Part shown: positions 1 to 4,914 of the stretch, one piece after another | How the letters are laid out: each line of letters starts with the position of its first letter | Numbering within the stretch: the first letter of the stretch is position 1 | Source: Actinomycetales bacterium | Lineage (GTDB): Bacteria > Actinomycetota > Actinomycetes > Actinomycetales > Cellulomonadaceae | Reading direction: 5' to 3' | DNA: 5,990 nucleotides | Assembly (NCBI GenBank): GCA_015655615.1 | Contig: JAATES010000053.1 | Location: 1-5,990, forward strand | The notes under the pieces: generated by a model | The model's input: the letters and a program-made list of their open reading frames with translations, nothing else | Databases searched by the model: none | Told to the model about the DNA's origin: nothing | Made by a program: the position numbers and the translations under genes

Positions 1-1
1 G

Positions 2-676
2 GCCGACGCGATCATGACCCAGGCCGCCTACCTGTGCGACCTGGTCGCCCGCGCCGCCAAGCTGGCGGGCACCACCGGCGACGGCGACGCCCTGACCCTC
101 GCCCTGATGGCCTACAACGTCGGGTGGGGCCGCATCGGCGCGGGAGAGCGCCCCCAGGCCGCCACCGAGTACGTCAAGAAGGTGCTGTCCGCCGCGGTGC
201 TGTACATGTGGCTGGAGCTCACGGACGACACCACGAGCACCACCACCGGGGAGTCCGGGTCCGCGATCGTCGAGGCGGCGATGCAGTGGGTGGGCTACCC
301 CTACGTGTGGGGCGGCGGTGGGACCGGTGGACCCTCCGGCATCGGATCGGACGGACGCGGCCCCGGGTTCGACTGCTCCGGGCTCGTGCAGTACGCGCTC
401 GCCCACGGCGCAGGGGTGTCCGTCGCACACCTGGCCGACTCCCAGGCCCGCGACACCCAAGGGGCCAGCGTGACCCGCGACTTCTCCCAGATGCAGCCCG
501 GGGACATCGTCGCGTTCTCCAAGACCGGCGGGGCCCGCTACCAGCACATCGGGATCTACATCGGAGACGGGCAGATGGTCCACGCCCCCACCACCGGCAA
601 GGACGTCCAGGTCGTCGACCTGCAGAACAACTCGTACTACGGGGCCATGACCTGGTCCATCAGGAGGTTCGCATGA
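2..676 (+). CDS. Lytic transglycosylase / NlpC-P60 (C40) peptidase fusion, 5' end outside the window
   Basis: A peptidoglycan hydrolase predicted to open the cell wall locally, probably for a type IV secretion (conjugation) channel. The reading frame is open to the window edge, so the true start lies upstream; the ATG at 14 is internal. The first ~70 visible residues, with ALMAYNVGWGRI (the AYN-G signature near the end of SLT-type lysozyme-like domains), look like the tail of a transglycosylase domain. A Thr/Ser/Gly-rich linker follows (about 226-262), then an NlpC/P60 domain starting AIVEAAMQWVGYPYVWGG. Its catalytic Cys is in FDCSGL (codon 374-376), the His in QHIGIYIG (codon 545-547), and a further His in MVHAP (581-583). 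The stop TGA overlaps the next gene's ATG (ATGA, 673-676), so the two are probably translationally coupled. The two-domain architecture is known from conjugative elements of Gram-positive bacteria. The domain call is firm; the conjugation role rests on architecture and neighbours. Confidence 0.88.
   Translation, partial: ADAIMTQAAYLCDLVARAAKLAGTTGDGDALTLALMAYNVGWGRIGAGERPQAATEYVKKVLSAAVLYMWLELTDDTTSTTTGESGSAIVEAAMQWVGYPYVWGGGGTGGPSGIGSDGRGPGFDCSGLVQYALAHGAGVSVAHLADSQARDTQGASVTRDFSQMQPGDIVAFSKTGGARYQHIGIYIGDGQMVHAPTTGKDVQVVDLQNNSYYGAMTWSIRRFA
662..667 (+). promoter_or_regulatory. Ribosome binding site of the lipoprotein gene
   Basis: A perfect AGGAGG Shine-Dalgarno core lies inside the end of the upstream hydrolase gene, five bases before the ATG at 673. 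It settles the lipoprotein start: the same frame is open much further upstream, but only this ATG has a strong site and is followed by a lipoprotein signal peptide. Confidence 0.85.
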
Positions 677-1251
677 CCCACGCCCGACGCCCACCGACCA
701 CCGCGCTGACCGCCGTCCTGACCGCAGGCCTGACCGCGACCCTGGTCACCGGGTGCGGCACCGGCCAGCCGACCAGCGCCCAGAGCACCTCACCGCCGGT
801 GTCGGCCACCCCCACATCGCCGTGGGCGGCAGGAGCCGACCTGACCACGATCGACCGCAGCGACCCCGCAGCGGTGTCCACCGCGTTCACCGAAGCGCTG
901 TTATCCTACGACACGACCCACGACGACAGCACCCTGGACGCAGCCGCACGCGCCGGGGCGCTCGCCACCGAGGAGTTCGCAGCCGAGCTGACCGCACCCG
1001 AGCGCGCCGCAGGTACCGGGTGGTGGTGGCAGGCCGCCGAGCACGAGGCATCCGCACGCGTGCGGATCGAAGTGGTCGAGGACGAAGGGCGACCCGAGGA
1101 CACCGGCGACCAGGCCTACGGGCTGTGGTCGGTGCGGTGGTGGATGACCGGCACCGACGGATGGTCCGGGACCGTCACCGACCAGGTCGTCTACGTCACG
1201 ATGCAGACCACGCCCGACGGATGGGCCGTCACCCAGGTGGCCGTGCGATGA
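673..1251 (+). CDS. Putative conjugation-associated lipoprotein
   Basis: A 192-residue predicted lipoprotein of unrecognised family. The N-terminus has two arginines, a hydrophobic Ala/Thr/Leu stretch and the lipobox VTGC, so cleavage and lipidation would fall on Cys28, leaving the protein anchored on the outer face of the membrane. A Ser/Thr/Pro-rich tether (about residues 30-55) follows. The rest is a globular domain with Trp-rich and beta-prone segments (GTGWWWQAAEH, GLWSVRWWMTG, QVVYVTMQTTPDGWAV). The shape (short signal or anchor plus a small alpha+beta domain) recalls the VirB8/TcpC-like accessory proteins of type IV secretion systems, but this is inference without a diagnostic motif. 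It overlaps both neighbours by ATGA, which indicates one operon. The ATG at 673 is chosen for its AGGAGG site and the signal peptide. Codon 901-903 is TTA, a rare leucine codon in high-GC actinomycetes. Confidence 0.8.
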   Translation: MTHARRPPTTALTAVLTAGLTATLVTGCGTGQPTSAQSTSPPVSATPTSPWAAGADLTTIDRSDPAAVSTAFTEALLSYDTTHDDSTLDAAARAGALATEEFAAELTAPERAAGTGWWWQAAEHEASARVRIEVVEDEGRPEDTGDQAYGLWSVRWWMTGTDGWSGTVTDQVVYVTMQTTPDGWAVTQVAVR

Positions 1252-1553
1252 AGCACCTCCTCAAGGGCGAAGACCCGACACTGCCCGACATCGACCTGCA
1301 GGTCGACAACTCCTGGCTGGCCCACATCACCGGCCTCAACTCCCTGTCCGGGGCACTGCTCGGCGTCGGGCTCATCCTCGCCGTCGGCGTCATCGCGTGC
1401 GCTGCACTCGCATGGGCCGCCTCGCGCGCGTTCGGGTTCGACCTGCGCTCGAAGTTCACCAAGCGCATGGGCGCCGCGCTCATCGCGGCCATCGCCCTGG
1501 CGTCACTAGCGGGGATCGCCGGGTGGGGCATGCAATTCGGGCTCACTACCTGA
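1248..1553 (+). CDS. Small two-helix membrane protein of the conjugation operon
   Basis: A 101-residue protein with a short polar N-terminus and two predicted membrane helices, about residues 34-57 (ALLGVGLILAVGVIACAALAW) and 75-95 (AALIAAIALASLAGIAGWG), joined by a short basic loop (SRAFGFDLRSKFTKR). Its ATG overlaps the lipoprotein stop (ATGA, 1248-1251), with the weak site CAGGTGG at 1234-1240, so translation is probably coupled to the upstream gene. Two-helix proteins of about 100 residues are frequent in Gram-positive conjugation clusters, where some are counterparts of the pilin-like VirB2/TrbC; size, topology and position agree with that, but there is no decisive motif. The frame is open well upstream, yet only this start gives an actinobacterial protein with sensible composition. 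Confidence 0.75.
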   Translation: MKHLLKGEDPTLPDIDLQVDNSWLAHITGLNSLSGALLGVGLILAVGVIACAALAWAASRAFGFDLRSKFTKRMGAALIAAIALASLAGIAGWGMQFGLTT

Positions 1554-1591
1554 CTACCCAGAGCCACCTCGTTCTCGCATCCTCGAATGAC

Positions 1592-1597
1592 AGGAGA
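1592..1597 (+). promoter_or_regulatory. Ribosome binding site for the 80-residue protein
   Basis: AGGAGA, six bases before the GTG at 1604, in the 50-base gap after the two-helix protein gene. It is the reason for choosing the GTG at 1604 over the longer in-frame extension that starts at 1397 inside the previous gene. Confidence 0.65.
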
Positions 1598-1603
1598 CGT
1601 CAC

Positions 1604-1846
1604 GTGCTGTTCAGTGGCCAACCGCACGAAAATCGAGCTGCCGCCAGCCGAAACCATCCACCAACGGAAGAACCCCGCCCCGACCCCGAGAATACGCGAC
1701 CGACAGCCAACCCGATCAGACTGTGGTCGCGCGAGTGGCACAAGTTGGACAGTCGGGCGGACAAGACCGCACTGGTCATGTCAACACTAATGGTCCCGGT
1801 TCTCATATTTAGCCTCATTGCAACCTACTACGGGTGGTTTCACTAG
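1604..1846 (+). CDS. Small membrane-anchored hypothetical protein
   Basis: An 80-residue protein of no family I recognise. The first ~40 residues are hydrophilic and rich in Pro, Glu, Asn and Arg (likely disordered); a short amphipathic stretch (RLWSREWHKLDSRADK) leads into one membrane helix near the C-terminus (about residues 55-76), ending YYGWFH. This suggests a cytoplasmic tail with a C-terminal membrane anchor. It starts with GTG behind AGGAGA and follows the conjugation genes on the same strand, so it may be the operon's last gene. Its codons (ATA, TTT, ATT, CTA, TCA, GCA) are more A/T-rich than those of its neighbours, which hints at a different origin or weak codon selection. The final G of its TAG stop is the first base of the adjacent insertion sequence; removing the element would restore the same stop. 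Confidence 0.6.
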   Translation: MLFSGQPHENRAAASRNHPPTEEPRPDPENTRPTANPIRLWSREWHKLDSRADKTALVMSTLMVPVLIFSLIATYYGWFH

Positions 1847-1847
1847 G

Positions 1848-1861
1848 GCGTGTCTCCTATA
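1848..1861 (+). repeat. Left inverted repeat of the IS5-like element
   Basis: GCGTGTCTCCTATA, the exact reverse complement of 2825-2838. Two non-matching bases (1846-1847) separate it from the inferred outer end. Confidence 0.9.
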
Positions 1862-1892
1862 GGTCGTGGTGGTGGTCGGGCAGGCTGGTCCG

Positions 1893-2829
1893 ATGGCGTC
1901 GTCTTCTCGGGATCAGGTGTTCAGCGATGAGCAGTGGGCGCGGGTTGAGCCGTTGCTGCCCTCGAACGAGGGGCGTCAGGGCCGTCCGTTCCGGGACAAC
2001 CGGCGGGTGGTCGAGGCGATCGCCTACCGGTACCGGACCGGGATCCCCTGGCGGGATCTGCCGCGTGAGCGGTTCGGTGCATGGCAGACGATCTGGAAGA
2101 GACACCGCCGTTACGCCCAGGACGGCACCTGGGACCGGGTCCTGGCCCAGCTGATCGCCGAGGCAGACGCTCGCGGTGAGGTCGACTGGACGGTCTCGGT
2201 CGACGCGACGATCACCCGGGCGCACCAGCACGCCACGAACACCACCCGCCCGGAGCAGGACACAGGGGGCACGGGCGAATCACACGAGATCCCCTGACGG
2301 GTTCGTCCACAGCCCCCTCGGGGGCGAGCGTGAACCCGCAGGTCACGGGATCGGGCGGTCCCGGGGTGGGCTGTCGACGAAGATCCACGCCGCAGTCGAC
2401 GGCCACGGGCGACCGCTGTCGGTGGTCGTCACCGGCGGGCAGCGCAACGACGGGGCGATGCTCGCCGAGGTCCTGGCCGACATCCGCGTCCCACGCACCG
2501 GACCCGGGCGGCCCCGCACCACCCCGGACGCCGTCCTGGCCGACCGGGCCTACACCTCCGGAGTCAACCGGCGGATGCTCGCCGCCCGAGGCATCAAGGC
2601 CGTCATCCCGCAGAAGAAGGATGAGATCGCCGCCCGCAAACGCAAGGGATCGGCCGGAGGACGCCCGCCCGCCCTCGACACCGAGACCTACAAGCGCCGC
2701 AACGTCATCGAACGCACCTTCGCCCTGACCAAGCAATGGCGCGCGCTGGCCACCAGGTACGACAAGCTCGCCATCACCTACCGCGCCGCCGTCCTCCTGG
2801 CCGCCTGCATCACCTGGTCACGGGTATAG
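1893..2829 (+). CDS. IS5-family transposase, OrfA/OrfB joined by a probable +1 frameshift
   Basis: A DDE transposase for the surrounding element. The first frame (1893-2297, 134 residues) holds the N-terminal domain typical of IS5 relatives (SDEQWARVEPLLP, GRPFRDNRRVVEAIAYRYRTG, IPWRDLP, WKRHRRYAQDGTWDRVL) and the first catalytic Asp in VSVDAT. It stops at TGA 2295-2297. The next frame, from 2296, continues with HGIGRSRGGLSTKIH, the second Asp in LADRAYTS, and NVIERTFALTKQW with the catalytic Glu. In the fused 311-residue product these are D104, D217 and E273, with K280 after the Glu. The second frame lacks a credible start of its own ahead of conserved sequence, so a +1 shift at CCC-TGA-C is the simplest reading; an inactivating one-base insertion is the alternative. 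Start: the ATG at 1893 matches the usual family N-terminus better than the GTG at 1866. Confidence 0.85.
2286..2298 (+). other. Candidate +1 programmed frameshift site
   Basis: The sequence reads GAG ATC CCC TGA C. With tRNA-Pro slipping from CCC to CCT, the next codon becomes GAC and translation passes straight into the second transposase frame. The layout (slippery P-site codon, then TGA followed by C) resembles the well-known prfB site CUU UGA C. The GAG four bases before CCC is a much weaker stimulator than the prfB AGGGGG. The frame change is directly visible; that ribosomes actually shift here is inference. Confidence 0.45.
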
Positions 2830-3082
2830 GAGACACGCTGTAGTTGGATCCTTGGTCACCGTCACCCGTCCTCTGAACCAGCAGGGCGTACAACCAGCAG
2901 AGCGCCAACACGCCGAGAAATCCCGCCGCACCTGAGAGTATTCGGCTGCCGCTGACCGCCAACACGGCACAGGTCGCGCTCAGCGCCGCGAACAGGAAAA
3001 CCTGAACCCGACCCTTCCCGACGGAGTTCATCATCGCTTCGACAAGGATCGACAGCCCGGCACCCGCGGTCAGCAAGCTCAT
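2810..3082 (-). CDS. Interrupted small membrane protein, probable remnant
   Basis: A reverse-strand frame encoding 90 residues from the ATG at 3082-3080, of no recognised family. Three hydrophobic segments are likely membrane helices: residues about 2-19 (SLLTAGAGLSILVEAMMN), 27-44 (QVFLFAALSATCAVLAV) and 49-70 (LSGAAGFLGVLALCWLYALLVQ). The native end is residue 80 (GDGDQGSN). The last ten residues, YSVSPIPVTR, are encoded by the IS5-like element, because insertion split the original TAG stop. Eleven bases upstream of the ATG the IS21 element begins, and no Shine-Dalgarno sequence is visible, so the true 5' end and promoter have probably been lost. The original gene may therefore have been longer. 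Codon use is GC-rich at third positions, supporting a former gene. It was convergent with the 80-residue gene on the other strand. Whether it is still expressed is doubtful. Confidence 0.5.
   Translation of the reverse strand: MSLLTAGAGLSILVEAMMNSVGKGRVQVFLFAALSATCAVLAVSGSRILSGAAGFLGVLALCWLYALLVQRTGDGDQGSNYSVSPIPVTR
2825..2838 (-). repeat. Right inverted repeat of the IS5-like element
   Basis: TATAGGAGACACGC, the exact reverse complement of 1848-1861. It contains the transposase stop TAG (2827-2829) and, on the reverse strand, supplies part of the foreign C-terminus of the interrupted membrane-protein gene. Confidence 0.9.
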
Positions 3083-3093
3083 CTGAACCCATC

Positions 3094-3104
3094 TGGCTGT
3101 GTCA
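3094..3104 (+). repeat. Left terminal inverted repeat of the IS21 element
   Basis: TGGCTGTGTCA, the exact reverse complement of 5761-5771. It starts with the TG dinucleotide usual for IS21-family tips. Confidence 0.82.
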
Positions 3105-3171
3105 CTTTCGTTGGGACCCGGTGGGACGGCTTGATTCGTGCCCACCTCTTGGTGCGGTCGTCGTGGTGACG

Positions 3172-3187
3172 GCCTGATCTGGACCCG
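3172..3187 (+). repeat. Internal end repeat of the IS21 element, left copy
   Basis: GCCTGATCTGGACCCG matches the reverse complement of 5745-5760 (GCTTGATCTGGCCTCG) at 13 of 16 positions. A shorter related sequence, GGCTTGATTCG, lies at 3128-3138. These could be repeated transposase binding sites, which are typical of IS21 ends; the assignment rests on similarity only. Confidence 0.4.
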
Positions 3188-3237
3188 TCTGCGTGGTGGG
3201 GCCGGTGGTGGTGGCCGGGGGTGTTGAGGCTGGGTGG

Positions 3238-4914
3238 ATGGAGTTCTCACGCGTGGAGCTGTTCGCTGCGATCCGTCGGGACGCCCGGGTGGGGGGGTGC
3301 TCGATCCGGGAGCTGGCTCGCCGGTATCGAGTGGGGCGGGCCACGGTGCGCGAGGCGTTGGCGAACGCGAGCCCGCCGCCGAGGAAGGTCCCGGTACGTG
3401 TGGCCCCGAAGGTGGGTACGGTGCGCGGGTTGATCGACGTGATGCTGCGTGAGGATCTGACGGCTCCGCCCAAGCAGCGGCACACGGCCAAGCGCGTCTG
3501 GGCGCGTCTGGTCGACGAGCACGGTGCGGACATCTCTTACGGGGCGGTGCGTGACTACGTGCGCGTGCGTCGCCCGGAACTGGCCCGGGCGGCCGGGGTC
3601 GGGCTCGCGGAGGTGATGGTGCCCCAGGAGCGGGTGGCCGCCGCGATGGCCGAGGTCGACTTCGGTGAGGTCTGGGTGGACCTGGGCGGGGTGCGCACCA
3701 AGTGCCACATGTTCGCGTTGCGGATGTCGTACTCGGGGTTCGCGGTCCACCGGGTCTACCCGACCCAGTCCCAGGAGGCGTTCCTGGAAGGGCACGTGGC
3801 CGCGTTCGGCGTGCTGGGCGGGGTCCCTACCTGGCACATCCGGTATGACAACCTGACCGCGGCGGTCAAGACGGTGCTGTTCGGCAAGGGCCGCCGGCGT
3901 GAGGAGAACGACCGGTGGGTGCTGTTCCGCTCGCACTACGGGTTCGACGCGTTCTACTGCCGTCCGGGGGTGGAAGGCGCGCACGAGAAGGGTGGGATCG
4001 AGGGCGAGGTCGGGCGTTTTCGACGGACATGGTTGACCCCGGTGCCGAAAGTCGCCTCGCTGGCCGAGCTCAACAACCTGATCGCCGGCTACGAGCGCCG
4101 CGACGGCCAGCGGCGGATCGCTACCCGCCACGCGACGGTCGGGCATGACTGGGCGCACGAGCGTGGCCTGCTGGCACCGCTTCCGGGCGAGGAGTACGAC
4201 CCGGGCCTGGTGCTGACCCCGCGGGTCGACCGCTCGGCGATGATCACCGTCCGGATGATCAAGTACTCGGTCCCGGCGCACCTGATCGGGCGCAAGGTCA
4301 GGGTCAGCCTGCGGGCCTCACACCTGGTGGTCTTCGACGGACGGACCCCGGTCGCCCGTCACGAGCGCGTCGTGGCCCGCGACGGGCAGTCGATCCAGCT
4401 GGACCACTACCTGGAGGTCCTGCGCCACAAGCCCGGTGCGCTGCCGGGTTCCAGCGCGCTGGCCGCGTCGCGCAGGGCCGGGGTGTTCACCAGCGAGCAC
4501 GAGGCGTTCTGGGCTGCCGCCCGCAAGGTCAACGGCGACGGTCCCGGCACGCGCGACCTGGTCGAGGTCCTGCTCCTGCACCGCGCCATGCGCCCGGTCG
4601 ATGTGATCGCCGGGATCCGCGCGGCCTTGTCCGTGGGTGCGGTCAGCGCCGACGTCGTCGCACTCGAGGCACGCCTGCACGCAGGCGGGTCCAGCCCGGT
4701 CCGTCCCGCCGCTGACCCACCCACCACCGTCGAGCAGCGGGTGGTCAGTCTGACCCAACGCCGCCTGGCCGACCCCGCCGCGGTGATCGTGGGCCTGCCA
4801 GCGGACACCCGCCCGCTGCCGTCGGTCGCCGACTACGACGACCTGCTCCCCAGACGCTCCCGCCCCGCACCCGCGGGCCCGGGCACCACCAACGAAGGAA
4901 GCACCACCGCATGA
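3238..4914 (+). CDS. istA: IS21-family transposase IstA
   Basis: The DDE transposase that cuts and joins the element ends, working with the ATPase IstB. It has 558 residues from the ATG at 3238. A helix-turn-helix for end binding lies near residues 20-42 (SIRELARRYRVGRATVREAL). The catalytic core follows: Asp141 in EVDFG, Asp204 in IRYDNLTAAVK, and Glu255 in EKGGIEGEVGRFRR, the KG-x-x-E pattern characteristic of IstA. The C-terminal part (from about residue 330, with VPAHLIGRKV and HERV) is the beta-rich Mu-type C-terminal domain. The ATG at 3238 gives the family-like N-terminus MEFSRVELFAAIRRD; a GTG at 3193 would add 15 residues lacking such similarity. Only a weak GAGG precedes it, consistent with low transposase expression. 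The stop overlaps the istB start (ATGA, 4911-4914), so the two are coupled. All catalytic residues are present. Confidence 0.93.
   Translation: MEFSRVELFAAIRRDARVGGCSIRELARRYRVGRATVREALANASPPPRKVPVRVAPKVGTVRGLIDVMLREDLTAPPKQRHTAKRVWARLVDEHGADISYGAVRDYVRVRRPELARAAGVGLAEVMVPQERVAAAMAEVDFGEVWVDLGGVRTKCHMFALRMSYSGFAVHRVYPTQSQEAFLEGHVAAFGVLGGVPTWHIRYDNLTAAVKTVLFGKGRRREENDRWVLFRSHYGFDAFYCRPGVEGAHEKGGIEGEVGRFRRTWLTPVPKVASLAELNNLIAGYERRDGQRRIATRHATVGHDWAHERGLLAPLPGEEYDPGLVLTPRVDRSAMITVRMIKYSVPAHLIGRKVRVSLRASHLVVFDGRTPVARHERVVARDGQSIQLDHYLEVLRHKPGALPGSSALAASRRAGVFTSEHEAFWAAARKVNGDGPGTRDLVEVLLLHRAMRPVDVIAGIRAALSVGAVSADVVALEARLHAGGSSPVRPAADPPTTVEQRVVSLTQRRLADPAAVIVGLPADTRPLPSVADYDDLLPRRSRPAPAGPGTTNEGSTTA

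Larger units (their letters stand above)
1846..2840 (+). mobile_element. IS5-family insertion sequence, apparently complete
   Basis: A 995-base element bounded by 14-base perfect inverted repeats and carrying one transposase read in two frames. The repeats lie two bases inside the ends (outer bases GG on the left; CA on the right when read inward). The flanks carry TA at 1844-1845 and 2841-2842, read as the target duplication; TAG is equally possible, because a G follows TA on both sides. Transposase similarity suggests the IS427-like subgroup. The site was CTAG, in agreement with the TA-containing targets known for this family. The transposase stop (2827-2829) lies inside the right inverted repeat. 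Both ends and the DDE residues are intact, so recent activity is plausible. Confidence 0.88.

Noticed and set aside
34..672. Upstream extension of the lipoprotein frame to an ATG at 34
   Set aside because: This part is an Arg-rich shadow of the C40 hydrolase; the AGGAGG-preceded ATG at 673 plus lipobox gives the real start.
753..1247. Upstream extension of the two-helix protein frame
   Set aside because: Arg/His-rich shadow of the lipoprotein gene; the start at 1248 in the ATGA overlap is far better.
2862..3092. Reverse-strand frame of 76 codons starting MGSDELADRG
   Set aside because: It overlaps the hydrophobic three-helix frame, has no ribosome binding site and is charged in a shadow-like way; the convergent TAG stop supports the other frame.
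3247..4281. Long reverse-strand open frame opposite istA (344 codons)
   Set aside because: Arg/His/Pro-rich antisense shadow of a transposase with a complete DDE set; no domain features.
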